In this document: positions 28,031-37,486 of the stretch, piece by piece
Position numbering within the stretch: position 1 is the first letter of the stretch
How the letters are laid out: every line of letters starts with the position of its first letter
Source of the DNA: AC-38 sp033856025
GTDB taxonomy: Bacteria > Actinomycetota > Thermoleophilia > Solirubrobacterales > Solirubrobacteraceae
DNA length: 64,000 nucleotides
Direction: 5' to 3'
Assembly: GCA_033856025.1 (NCBI GenBank)
Contig: JAWVFQ010000007.1
Span: 42,334 to 106,333 of the forward strand
Program-made: the position numbers and the translations under genes
The notes under the pieces: generated by a model
Database searches by the model: none
The model's input: only the letters and a program-made list of their open reading frames with translations
What the model was told of the DNA's origin: nothing

Positions 28031-30976
28031 TCACCGCAGGAACGTGCGGCGCTCGGCCTTGGTGAGACGGCGCCGGACGAGGTTCTGGGCCCGCGTCATG
28101 ACCTCGTCGATCGAGCCGCAGGCGTCACAGGCGTAGACGGCCGCGGGACCGGCGGCGGGGACGGTCAGGACCTCGTCGCCGTTCGACGAGAAGCGGGCTC
28201 GCCTCACCGCCCCGTCGTGGCCTCCGAAGATGCCCACGACGCGCTCGGTGCGCAGGTCCCACAGCCGCGCCGTGCGATCGTCGCTGGCGGAGAGCAGGAA
28301 GCGTCCGTCCGGACTGAGGTCCACGTCGTTCACCGGGTCCAGATGGCCGCCGAGCTCGGCGACGGGGTGCCCCGAGGGGACGTCCCAGACCCGCGCCGTC
28401 CCGTCGTCGCTCGCCGTGGCCAGGTGGCGGCCGTCGCGGGAGAACCGCACGGCCTCGACGTCGTAGCGATGGGTCAGCAGCCGGGGCTTGGCGTGGCTCA
28501 ACGGGCGCCACAGGCGCGCGTCGTGGTCCGTGCCGGCCACCGCGACCCAGCGTCCGTCCGGCGATATCTCGATGTCGTTGGCTCCCTCCGGGACGTCGAG
28601 CGTGTCGAGCCGGCGCCGACTCGCCACGTCCCACAGCCGCACCGTGCTGTTCCCGCAATAGCTGTCCGTGGCGGTCGCCGTGCACCCCAGCGTGACGACG
28701 CGCCGCCCGCTGGGCGTGAACAGCGCCTCGTAGACGTGCCCGGTCTGGCGCAGAGGGGGGCGGACCTCCCGGCTGGCGTCGGCCGGATCGAGGAACCGCG
28801 CTGTGCCGTCGTCGCTCGCCGTGACGAGTTGGCGGCCGTCGCGCGACCACGACACGGTGTTCACCGCGTCGTCGTGGTTGCGCCAGCGCCACTCCTGCTT
28901 GAAGTTGTTGACGAAGGCGGCGGCCCCATCGGCCACGGCGATCCGCCGGCCGCGCGGATCGAACTCGATGTCGTACGTGTCCCCCGTGGTCAGGGCGGAC
29001 GCCGGGTCGCCGCCCACGACCTTGCCCGTGTTGGAGTACGCGATCTGGATGCGGTCGGCCCCGGAGGACGCCACCAGGGGCAGCGTGGGGTGCAGCGCCG
29101 CCGCCTGCACCCGTCCCCGGTGTTGGAGAACGGCCAGCGCGCGCCCGGGCGAGGATTCGATCAGCCGCAGCGCGCCGCCCTCCTCGCGCACCAGGACGTG
29201 CCGGGCGTCCTGCGTCATGCGCACGTCGGCGATCGGCGACTGGGTGCCGCGCACGACGAGGTCCTGCTCGCCCGTCGGCGTGTACCAGATGCGCGCGGTG
29301 CGATCGAGGCCGACGCTGAGCAGCCGCAGACCGTTTTGACTCAGCCTCAGCTGCTTGACGCTGTCCCCGTGTCCGCGCAGCTCGTTGAGCTGCGCGCCGG
29401 TGCGGCCGTTCCACAGCCGCACGCGGTTGTCGGTCCCGCCCGTGGCCACCAGCGACCCGTCGCGGTTGATGTCCACCGCGGCGAAGCCGGGGTCCGGACG
29501 GTGCAGCCGGCGCACGACGCGACCCGTGGCGGCGTCCCAGACCTCGACGAGCGAGTCCGAGGCGATAGAGGCGATCAGGCGCCCGTCGTCGGAGATGTCG
29601 GCGGTCGCGTAGTCCTGCGCGTCGCTCCGCCGGGACGCGAGCGGGCGTCCGTTCTCCGTGTCGTACACCCGGGCACGACCGCTGGCATATTCGGCGACGA
29701 TGCGCCGGCCGTCCGCGGACAGGTCGAAGAGGTTCCACCCCCCGACCCCCTTGAGGACCGGCCCGGGCCGACCGGTGCGCGTGTCCCAGCTGCGCACCGT
29801 CCCGTCATCCGCCATGCCGACGACCCGCGCCCCGTCCTCGCTGAGGACTCCGGCGAACGCGGAGGGCGTATGGAAGGTTCGCTGCAGGCGGCCGTCGAGC
29901 CCGTGGATCGAGATGCGCCCGTCGGCGCCCGAGGCGACGATGCTGTCGCCGGCCGCCGAGAAGCGCGCCACGGCGCTGCCCCTGAACTGGTCGACGAGCG
30001 TCGAGCGCCCGGTCTCGACGTCGCGCACGTACACGCGACCGTCCTCGCGCCCGGCCGCAATGTGCTTGCCGTCCGGGGCGACATCGAAGTCGCGCAGCTT
30101 CCCCGGCCGCCATACGTCGCGGGTCTGCAGGCCGGAGACCCCGCGCCGCAGCGCCTCCTCGGCCTCGGGGGTGCGCGCCAGCTTGACCGCCTCCACCGCC
30201 AGCAGCGTGGCGAGCTCGGGGTCGGAGTCCACGCGCAGCAGCCCGGCCACGGCCAGGCTGCGCGACTTGGCCTCGTGCTCGCGGTGGACCGCGGTGTTGC
30301 GGGCCAGCAGCGCGACCACGCCCAGGACGACCGACACGATCAGCGCCAATGCCATCCCGGCCAGCAGCGTGGCCATCCGCCGCCCGCTGGCCCGGCGGCT
30401 GGCGGCGACGAACTCCCGCTGCGCGGGCGTCGGAGTGGGCTCCTGCCCCTCGGCCCAGCCGCTCAGCTGCTGCTCGGCGTCGCGCAGGTCGCCGCCGCGC
30501 AGCAGCAGCGACCGGTCGTGGTCGCGACGGTCCCACTCGCCCGCGCGCGCCAGCAGCCGGGTGTGCGCCTTGACCCAGTCGGCATCGGTGTCCAGCGCGG
30601 ACTCCAGCTCGGCCACCCCGGTGTCGAAGTCGTCCTCACCGTCGCGCAGGAAGATCCAGTTGCGCGCGGCCAGCGGCTCGGGAACCTCGCCGCTGTTGGG
30701 CTCGCGATAGACGACTGGCACGATGCGCTTGCCGTACTCGACGGCGCGCTCGAGCTCCACGGCGCACTCGCGCGAGGCCAGCGACTCCGGCGAGATGACG
30801 AAGACCAGCGAGTTGGACTGCTCCAGGCCGCTCTGGAGCTCGTCGCGCCACTCCCACGCCGGGGGGATGTCCTCCCAGTCAACCCACACGTCGCGCCCCC
30901 TGTCCGACAGGACCTTGTGCAGGCGCTCGACGAATGCGCCGTCCTGGCGCGAGTAGGAGATGAAGAGGTCCGGCAC
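28031..30976 (-). CDS. TIR-transmembrane-WD40 protein
   Basis: A 981-residue protein with three parts. Residues 1-135 form a TIR domain (PDLFISYSRQDGAFVERL, VWVDWEDIPPAWEW, FVISPESLASRECAVELERA); Glu74 in the SRECAVEL segment is the likely NADase glutamate. Residues 202-225 form a transmembrane helix. The linker KSRSLAVAGLLRVDSDPELA and EAVKLARTPEAEEALRRG is the type found before WD40 arrays in STAND-like proteins, though no NTPase domain is present. From about residue 290 onward come repeated WD40 blades (VWDVPSGHPVAELGGHLDPV, SASDDRTARLWDLRT). By family knowledge, TIR proteins of this type act in immunity or signalling by consuming NAD. The GTG at 30976 faces a divergent HTH gene. Confidence 0.9.
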   Translation of the reverse strand: MPDLFISYSRQDGAFVERLHKVLSDRGRDVWVDWEDIPPAWEWRDELQSGLEQSNSLVFVISPESLASRECAVELERAVEYGKRIVPVVYREPNSGEVPEPLAARNWIFLRDGEDDFDTGVAELESALDTDADWVKAHTRLLARAGEWDRRDHDRSLLLRGGDLRDAEQQLSGWAEGQEPTPTPAQREFVAASRRASGRRMATLLAGMALALIVSVVLGVVALLARNTAVHREHEAKSRSLAVAGLLRVDSDPELATLLAVEAVKLARTPEAEEALRRGVSGLQTRDVWRPGKLRDFDVAPDGKHIAAGREDGRVYVRDVETGRSTLVDQFRGSAVARFSAAGDSIVASGADGRISIHGLDGRLQRTFHTPSAFAGVLSEDGARVVGMADDGTVRSWDTRTGRPGPVLKGVGGWNLFDLSADGRRIVAEYASGRARVYDTENGRPLASRRSDAQDYATADISDDGRLIASIASDSLVEVWDAATGRVVRRLHRPDPGFAAVDINRDGSLVATGGTDNRVRLWNGRTGAQLNELRGHGDSVKQLRLSQNGLRLLSVGLDRTARIWYTPTGEQDLVVRGTQSPIADVRMTQDARHVLVREEGGALRLIESSPGRALAVLQHRGRVQAAALHPTLPLVASSGADRIQIAYSNTGKVVGGDPASALTTGDTYDIEFDPRGRRIAVADGAAAFVNNFKQEWRWRNHDDAVNTVSWSRDGRQLVTASDDGTARFLDPADASREVRPPLRQTGHVYEALFTPSGRRVVTLGCTATATDSYCGNSTVRLWDVASRRRLDTLDVPEGANDIEISPDGRWVAVAGTDHDARLWRPLSHAKPRLLTHRYDVEAVRFSRDGRHLATASDDGTARVWDVPSGHPVAELGGHLDPVNDVDLSPDGRFLLSASDDRTARLWDLRTERVVGIFGGHDGAVRRARFSSNGDEVLTVPAAGPAAVYACDACGSIDEVMTRAQNLVRRRLTKAERRTFLR

Positions 30977-31001
30977 CCGCGCAGAAGCTATCCAACTCCG
31001 T

Positions 31002-31021
31002 GCATAGCGTAAACGCTATGC
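31002..31021. promoter_or_regulatory. Probable operator, perfect inverted repeat in divergent promoter
   Basis: GCATAGCGTAAACGCTATGC has two perfect eight-base arms around TAAA. It lies in the 52 bases between the TIR-WD40 start (30976) and the HTH gene start (31029), eight bases before the latter. The right arm contains TATGCT, a possible -10 box for the HTH gene. On the other strand TTTACG, 17 bases, then TAGCTT is a plausible promoter for the TIR gene. Binding here could repress both directions. The HTH protein encoded next door is the natural ligand, by inference. Confidence 0.68.
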
Positions 31022-31028
31022 TGGAGAC

Positions 31029-31370
31029 ATGAAATCCGCTGCCAGCATAGTCCGCGAAGCCCGCACCGCCGCCGGCCTCACCCAGGCCGAGCTGGCCCGC
31101 CGCATGGGCACCACCCAGTCCGCCGTCGCCCGCCTGGAGGCCAAGGGGGCGAACCCGCGGCTGAAGACCCTAGAGGCGGCAGTGCGCGCCACCGGCCGAA
31201 GTCTCGAAGTCGACACGCCCGACCACGCGGCGGGGAACATCGACCCGACCCTCAACGAGGCCCAGCTGCGCAGGACGCCCGCGGAGCGGCTGCGCGGTTT
31301 CGAGTCGTTCTACGCCGGGACCCGCACGATGGCGCTTGCCGCGCGGAAGAGTCGTGGCCACCTGGCCTGA
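31029..31370 (+). CDS. HTH-type (XRE/HigA-like) regulator, likely antitoxin
   Basis: A 113-residue protein with an N-terminal helix-turn-helix (residues 5-60: IVREARTAAGLTQAELARRM, TTQSAVARLEAKGANPRLKTLEA) of the XRE class. A C-terminal part (RTPAERLRGFESFYAGTRTMA) probably contacts the partner protein. The ATG at 31029 has GGAG just upstream, although the transcript may be almost leaderless. It overlaps the nucleotidyltransferase gene by 17 bases, the usual order for an antitoxin/toxin pair. It probably autoregulates through the inverted repeat at 31002. Confidence 0.88.
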   Translation: MKSAASIVREARTAAGLTQAELARRMGTTQSAVARLEAKGANPRLKTLEAAVRATGRSLEVDTPDHAAGNIDPTLNEAQLRRTPAERLRGFESFYAGTRTMALAARKSRGHLA

Positions 31371-31847
31371 GTTCCATCCCCGTCGGTTGCTCCGGGAGCT
31401 GGTCGCACGCGGCGTCGACTTCGTGGTCGTCGGGGGGATGGCGATGGTCCTCCACGGGTCGGCGCGCGTCACCCGGGACCTCGACCTCTCCTACGCGATC
31501 GACGGCGCGAATCTCGACCTGCTCGGCCGCGTGCTCATCGACCTCGGCGCGAAGCTCCGCGGCGTGGACGAGGACGTTCCGTTTGTGCCCGATGGTCGGA
31601 CGCTGCGCCGAACGGGCATCCTGACCCTCGACACCCCCGCCGGGTGGCTCGACCTCCTGTTCCAGCCCGCGGGCGCCCCGCCGTACGAGGAGCTGCGGCG
31701 GCGGGCGGTCCGTATGGACCTCGGCGGCTTCGGCGTGCTCGTGGCCTCGCTCGACGACCTCGCCGCGATGAAGCGGGCGGCCGGGCGGCCGATCGACCTC
31801 ATCGACCTCGAGGAGATCGAGGTCATCCGGCGGTTGACCGAAGCGGG

Positions 31848-31851
<4 letters not shown>
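31354..31851 (+). CDS. Nucleotidyltransferase-fold protein (AbiEii/DUF6036-like), likely toxin
   Basis: A 165-residue protein of the minimal nucleotidyltransferase superfamily. VVVGGMAMVLHGSARVTRDLDLSY holds the GG, a His/Gly helix and the metal-binding DxD (DLDL). Further on, LDLLFQPAG and VASLDDLAAMKRAAGRPIDLIDLEE match the AbiEii/DUF6036-type toxins. GGAAGAG lies before the GTG at 31354, which I prefer over a TTG at 31336. It is coupled to the HTH gene. It may transfer a nucleotide to RNA or protein; the target is unknown. Its stop overlaps the clpX stop by four bases on the other strand. Confidence 0.83.
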
Positions 31852-33131
<1,280 letters not shown>

Positions 33132-33161
33132 TTCCTCTCTCCCCCAGGGACGCCCACCAAG

Positions 33162-33746
33162 CTAGTGCTCGGTGATCACCCGGTCAATGATTCCGTACGC
33201 CTTTGCCTCGTCTGCGGACATGAAATAGTCGCGCTCGGTGTCCTTCTTGACCTCTTCGATGTCCTTCTTGGTGTGCTTGGCGATGATCTCGTCCAGGCGC
33301 CGGCGCACGTCGATGATCTCGCGTGCGTGGATCTCGATGTCGGTGGCCTGACCCTGGAAGGAGGACGACACCTGGTGGATGAGGATCTTGGCGTTGGGCA
33401 GCGCCATGCGCTTGCCCTCCGCGCCGCCCGCCAGGAGCAGCGCGCCCATGGACATGGCGATGCCGACGCAGATGGTCTGCACGTCGGGCTTGATGAACTG
33501 CATCGTGTCGTAGATCGCCAGACCTGAGTAGACGGAGCCGCCCGGCGAGTTGACGTAGACGCTGATGTCCTTCTCGGGGTCCTCGGACTCCAGGTGCAGC
33601 AGCTGCGCCACGATCAGGTTGGCGATCTGATCGTCGACCGGAGTGCCGAGGAAGATGATCCGCTCGTTGAGCAGACGGGAGTAGATGTCGAACGCGCGCT
33701 CTCCGCGCGAGGTCTGCTCGACGACCATGGGGACCAGGGGACTCAT
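33162..33746 (-). CDS. clpP: ATP-dependent Clp protease proteolytic subunit
   Basis: A 194-residue serine peptidase. The triad is Ser99 (GIAMSMGALLL), His124 (ILIHQVSSS) and Asp173 (TERDYFMSADEA), positions almost identical to E. coli. I chose the ATG at 33746 (MSPLVPMVVEQTSRGERAFDI) because homologues begin here and the N-terminal loops require it. An upstream in-frame start at 33797 would add 17 basic residues and is unlikely. There is a single clpP in this window. Confidence 0.97.
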   Translation of the reverse strand: MSPLVPMVVEQTSRGERAFDIYSRLLNERIIFLGTPVDDQIANLIVAQLLHLESEDPEKDISVYVNSPGGSVYSGLAIYDTMQFIKPDVQTICVGIAMSMGALLLAGGAEGKRMALPNAKILIHQVSSSFQGQATDIEIHAREIIDVRRRLDEIIAKHTKKDIEEVKKDTERDYFMSADEAKAYGIIDRVITEH

Positions 33747-33830
33747 GTGCCTCGCTTTGTTTCGCTTCCCGGCCGGGATTCCTCCCGGGCGGCCCACCTT
33801 AGCAACGGGATTGGGCCGGCCCGCCGGGTC

Positions 33831-35177
33831 TCAGTCGCCCGGCGTCCAGAGCTTCTCGCGCGCCTCCGCCCGGCCCGGGTCGATCGGCTTGGCGGTCTCC
33901 GCCAGCAGGTCTACGGCGTTGCGCGACGCCAGGTCGCGGCGCAGCGTGTCCAGGCGCCCGCCCTCGCGCAGGCGGGCCAGCAGCTTCTCCGGCGTGGTGC
34001 TCTCGTGCTCGGCGGAGTGGGCCAGCGCCTCGAGCATCTCCTCCTCGCTGGGCTCGATGCCCTCGGCCTCGACGACCGCGGCCAGGACGGCCTCGCGGCG
34101 CAGGGCGCGGTCGGCGTCGGGCTTGGCGTCCTGCACCAGGTCCTCCTCCGTCTTGCCGGAAATGCGCAGGTAGGCCTCCTGGGAGATCCCCTGGCGGGCC
34201 AGCGTCGCGCTCAGCTGCTCCCACAGCTCGCGGGCGCGCGCCTCGATCAGGGCGTCGGGCACGTCGACGGTGGCGTTGGCCACGGCGGCGTCCAGCGCGG
34301 CCTCGCGGAACTCCTCGTCGATGGCGCGCGTCTCGGCCTCCTCGAGCTTGGAGCGCACGTCGGCGCGCAGCTCGTCCAGCGAGTCGAAGCCCGCCGCGTC
34401 CCCGGCGAACTCGTCGTTGAGCTCGGGCAGCTCCTTGCGCTTGACCTCCTTGACGGTCACGGCGAAGGACGCGGTCTTCCCGCGCAGCTGCTCGGCCCGG
34501 TGGTCGTCCCCGAAGGCCACGTCGACGGTCTTCTCGTCGCCCGCCTTCATCCCGGCCAGGGCGGCGTCGAGCTCGTCGGGCAGCCGGCCGGCGCCGACCT
34601 CGACCATCTCGTCGCGCGCCTCCGCGCCCTCGACCGGCTCGCCGTCCACTGTGCCGGTGAAGTCCACCACGGCGAAGTCGCCCGGCGCGGCCGCGTGGTC
34701 CTCGGCCGTCTCGAGCCGGGCCAGGCGCTCGCGCAGCTCCTCGACCTGCTCATCGATCGCCGCGTCGTCGACGGCGGGCTCGCGGCGCGCGACCTCGAGG
34801 TCGCGGTAGTCGCCCAGCTTCGCCTCCGGGCGCACGCCGATCTCGATGGAGAACGTCAGCGGCTGGCCCTCGCCGGGCAGGTCGCCCAGGTCGAGGTCGG
34901 GGTCGCCGACCGGCTCGATGCCCGCCGCGTCGATCGCGTCGACGTACCAGGTGCCCAGCGACCCGCGCACGGCCTCGTCCAGCACGGCGTCGCGGCCGAT
35001 CCGGCGGACCACGACGGGCGGCGGCACCTTGCCCTTGCGAAAGCCGGGGATCTTCAGCTGGCGGCCCAGCGCGCGCGCGGTCTGCTCGACCCGGCGCTCG
35101 ACCTCCTCCGCGGGGACCTCGGCCTCCACGCGCACGCGCGACTCGGGCAGCTCGGTGACGTTCGTCTTGACGGCCAT
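33831..35177 (-). CDS. tig: Trigger factor, ribosome-associated chaperone
   Basis: A 448-residue peptidyl-prolyl isomerase/chaperone. The N-terminal ribosome-binding signature is GFRKGKVPPPVV (FRK-type). The FKBP-like domain (about residues 150-245, APGDFAVVDFTGTVDGEPVEGA) follows, then a long helical C-terminal domain. The ATG at 35177 begins MAVKTNVTELPESRVRVEAEV, the normal family start. It is upstream of clpP and clpX, and the three handle nascent and damaged proteins. Confidence 0.97.
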   Translation of the reverse strand: MAVKTNVTELPESRVRVEAEVPAEEVERRVEQTARALGRQLKIPGFRKGKVPPPVVVRRIGRDAVLDEAVRGSLGTWYVDAIDAAGIEPVGDPDLDLGDLPGEGQPLTFSIEIGVRPEAKLGDYRDLEVARREPAVDDAAIDEQVEELRERLARLETAEDHAAAPGDFAVVDFTGTVDGEPVEGAEARDEMVEVGAGRLPDELDAALAGMKAGDEKTVDVAFGDDHRAEQLRGKTASFAVTVKEVKRKELPELNDEFAGDAAGFDSLDELRADVRSKLEEAETRAIDEEFREAALDAAVANATVDVPDALIEARARELWEQLSATLARQGISQEAYLRISGKTEEDLVQDAKPDADRALRREAVLAAVVEAEGIEPSEEEMLEALAHSAEHESTTPEKLLARLREGGRLDTLRRDLASRNAVDLLAETAKPIDPGRAEAREKLWTPGD

Positions 35178-35204
35178 GCGGCTCGCAACGATAGCTTGGC
35201 GCCC

Positions 35205-35342
35205 GTGCCCCTCAGTCGCCGCCTCGCCGCCTGGCTGGTCACCGGCCCGCTCGGCCATCTGGCCGCGGGCGTCGTGGACTGGGCCGCGCTGTTCGCCCGC
35301 TGGGCGTACGCGCGGGCGCGCGGGCGCGAGCCCTTCGCCTAG
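35205..35342 (+). CDS. Small 45-residue hydrophobic protein
   Basis: A short frame from the GTG at 35205 (MPLSRRLAAWLVTGPLGHLA, then AGVVDWAALFARWAYARARG). It has an amphipathic or membrane-spanning middle and a basic end. It is divergent from tig, 27 bases apart, and ends 11 bases before the convergent lipoprotein stop, so it neatly fills the gap. No strong ribosome-binding site is seen. The composition looks protein-like rather than random, but I cannot name a family. Confidence 0.5.
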   Translation: MPLSRRLAAWLVTGPLGHLAAGVVDWAALFARWAYARARGREPFA

Positions 35343-35353
35343 GCCCGCCCGGC

Positions 35354-35710
35354 CTAGTCGCTGCAGGCCTCGGGGTGCTGGCGGCAGTACTGCTCGAAGC
35401 GCTGGCGACGGCGCTCGTTCTCGTCGCCGCCGGTCTGCACCGGCGGCGTCCCGCCGGAGGTCCCGCCCGGCGCTCCCGTGCCGCCGTTGCCCGGCGGTGG
35501 CGTCGTGGCGGTTCCCGTGGCCGTGCCCGGCGTGGTGGTGGCCGGCGTCGTGGTCGTCGGCGTGCGGGTGGTCTGGGTCTGGGTCGTCTGCGTCGTGGAC
35601 AGCGGCGCGGTGGGTACCGAGACCGAGCTGTCCCCGCCGCCGCCGCAGGCGGCCAGCGTCAGGGCGGCGGCCATCGCCGCCGCGGCGATGAGAAGGCGTC
35701 GCGCGGGCAT
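35354..35710 (-). CDS. Small Thr/Pro-rich lipoprotein
   Basis: A 118-residue exported lipoprotein. The signal peptide ARRLLIAAAAMAAALTLAACGG has the lipobox LAAC. A low-complexity linker of Thr, Pro and Gly (TTQTTQTQTTRTPTTTTPAT...) leads to a short charged end with two Cys (QRFEQYCRQHPEACSD). The ATG at 35710 is preferred over a TTG at 35728. The end could be a small Cys-bridged contact domain on a flexible wall-spanning stalk. Function unknown. Confidence 0.8.
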   Translation of the reverse strand: MPARRLLIAAAAMAAALTLAACGGGGDSSVSVPTAPLSTTQTTQTQTTRTPTTTTPATTTPGTATGTATTPPPGNGGTGAPGGTSGGTPPVQTGGDENERRRQRFEQYCRQHPEACSD

Positions 35711-35749
35711 CGCGCCGGACCGTACCAATGGCCCCGGCCCGGTCGCCGC

Positions 35750-36802
35750 TCAGGAGCGCCCGCCGGCGCGGGGACGGCCGGGGCGGCGCTCGTGGGCGCG
35801 GCGGATGACGTCTATCTCGTCCAATGCGCGGCCCGCGCCCTCGGCCACGGTGGTCAGCGGGGAGTCGGCCAGGCGGGTGGCCATGCCGGTCTCCTGGTGC
35901 AGGCGCTCGGCGAACCCGTAGAGCAGGCAGCCGCCGCCGGCCAGGAGCATCCCGTCGTTGACGATGTCCGAGGCCAGCTCGGGCGGCGTCTGGTCCAGCG
36001 TGTCCTTGACCGCGGCGACGATCGCGCGCAGGGGCTCGTCCAGCGCCCGGCGGATCTCGGCACCGGTCAGGACGATGCTCTTGGGCAGGCCCGATACGAG
36101 GTCGCGGCCGCGGACCTCGAGCTCGGCCTCGCGCGGAGCCGCCGCGGAGCCCAGGGCGAGCTTGATGTCCTCCGCCGTCTGCTCGCCGACCGCGAGCTTG
36201 TGCTCGGCGCGGATGAAGCTGGCCACCGAGTCGTCGAGGTCGTAGCCGCCGATCCGCAGCGAGCGCGCGACGACGAAGCCGCCCATGGAGATCACGGCGA
36301 CCTCGCTGGTCCCGCCCCCCACGTCCACCACCATGTTGGCCGTGGGCTCGGCCACCGGGAGGTCGGCCCCGATCGCCGCCGCCATCGGCTCCTCGATCAG
36401 CAGGACCTCGCGCGCGCCCGCGGCCAGGCAGGCCTCCTGCACCGCACGCTGCTCGACGTCGGTGACGCCGGAGGGCACGCACATGACCACGCGCGGGTGC
36501 GAGAAGCGCCCGCCGTGCACGCGGCCAATGAAGTAGCGCAGCATCCGCTCGGTGATCTCGTAGTCGGTGATGACGCCGTGGCGCAGCGGGCGCTGGGCGG
36601 AGATCGTGGCCGGCGTGCGGCCGATCATCCGCTTGGCCTCGTCGCCCACCGCGTGGACCTCTTTGGTGCGCTCGTCGATCGCCACCACCGAGGGCTCGGA
36701 CACCACGATCCCCCGGCCCTGGACGAACACGAGCGTGTTCGCCGTGCCCAGGTCGATGGCGATGTCGCGGCCGCGAAAGCCGTTCTGGCGGAAGAGGGCC
36801 AT
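35750..36802 (-). CDS. Second MreB/Mbl-type actin homologue
   Basis: A 350-residue actin homologue. All nucleotide-binding motifs are intact: DLGTANTLVFVQGRGIVVSEPSVVAID, MVVDVGGGTSEVAVISMGG and GMLLAGGGCLLYGF. It is clearly paralogous to the mreB at 18534 and of the same length, but its start is MALFRQNGFRGRD and its end is Arg-rich (RRPGRPRAGGRS). It stands alone without mreC/D, like Mbl or MreBH in Bacillus, so it may form a distinct or mixed filament. It is divergent from the glyoxalase-like gene, with 24 bases between starts. Confidence 0.94.
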   Translation of the reverse strand: MALFRQNGFRGRDIAIDLGTANTLVFVQGRGIVVSEPSVVAIDERTKEVHAVGDEAKRMIGRTPATISAQRPLRHGVITDYEITERMLRYFIGRVHGGRFSHPRVVMCVPSGVTDVEQRAVQEACLAAGAREVLLIEEPMAAAIGADLPVAEPTANMVVDVGGGTSEVAVISMGGFVVARSLRIGGYDLDDSVASFIRAEHKLAVGEQTAEDIKLALGSAAAPREAELEVRGRDLVSGLPKSIVLTGAEIRRALDEPLRAIVAAVKDTLDQTPPELASDIVNDGMLLAGGGCLLYGFAERLHQETGMATRLADSPLTTVAEGAGRALDEIDVIRRAHERRPGRPRAGGRS

Positions 36803-36826
36803 GCGCCAACGGTACTGTCGGGACCG

Positions 36827-37459
36827 GTGATCGAGCTCGACCACGTCATCCTGGCCGCCCCGGACGTCGCTGCCCTGGCGGCGCGGCTGGAGTCCGAGCA
36901 CCGCCTGCCGTCGGTGGCCGGCGGGCGCCATGTGGGCCTGGGGACGGAGAACCGGATCGTCGCCCTGGGCGACGCCTACCTCGAGCTCATGGGCGTCGCC
37001 GACCGCGACGAGGCGGCGGGGAACCCGCTGGGGCGCTGGGTCCTGGACCGCGTGCGCGACGGGGAGTCCTACCTGGGCTGGTGCGTGCGCACGCACGACC
37101 TCGACGGCGTGTGCGCGCGGCTGGGCCTGGAGGCGCAGCCGATGTCGCGGACCCGCCCGGATGGCGTCGAGCTGCGCTGGCGGCTGGCCGGGATGGAGCG
37201 CGCCGTGGCCGATCCGTCGCGTCCCTTCTTCATCCAGTGGGAGGTGCCGGAGGAGGAGCTCCCCGGCCGCGCGGGCGGGGCCGCCGGCGCCGCGGACGCT
37301 CAGCTGGCGGCGGTCGAGGTCGGCGGCGACGAGACGGCGCTGGGCGATTGGCTGGGAGAGGTCCCGGGGACGGTGCGCGTGGCCGGCGGCCCGCCCGGCG
37401 TCCACGCCGTCACGATCGCCGGCGCGGGTGGCGCCGAGGTCGTGCGCCCCGCGGGCTGA
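36827..37459 (+). CDS. Glyoxalase-like (VOC superfamily) protein
   Basis: A 210-residue protein with the VOC beta-alpha-beta-beta-beta start IELDHVILAAPDVAALAARLE and the strand GTENRIVALGDAYLELMGV, as in the glyoxalase-like domain (PF13468 type). His and Glu residues could bind a metal, but the metal site is not certain. The C-terminal half (IQWEVPEEELPGRAGG...) is more variable. The GTG at 36827 is chosen for the complete first strand. The substrate is unknown. Confidence 0.82.
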   Translation: MIELDHVILAAPDVAALAARLESEHRLPSVAGGRHVGLGTENRIVALGDAYLELMGVADRDEAAGNPLGRWVLDRVRDGESYLGWCVRTHDLDGVCARLGLEAQPMSRTRPDGVELRWRLAGMERAVADPSRPFFIQWEVPEEELPGRAGGAAGAADAQLAAVEVGGDETALGDWLGEVPGTVRVAGGPPGVHAVTIAGAGGAEVVRPAG

Positions 37460-37464
37460 TCTGC

Positions 37465-37486
37465 GCCCGTGGGTCGGCGGACGGGC
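37465..37486. terminator. Possible bidirectional hairpin
   Basis: GCCCGT and ACGGGC form a six-base-pair stem with a ten-base loop, directly between the glyoxalase-like stop (37459) and the convergent stop of the large secreted protein (37487). There is no T-run. The position between convergent genes is the main support. Confidence 0.35.

Noticed and set aside
25736..31012. 1,758-codon plus-strand open frame opposite valS and the TIR-WD40 gene
   Set aside because: It is antisense to two well-supported genes and has low-complexity composition, an effect of high GC.
33747..33797. Longer ClpP start
   Set aside because: It would add a basic, Gly/Pro-rich stretch not found in ClpP and pushes the triad out of its usual numbering.
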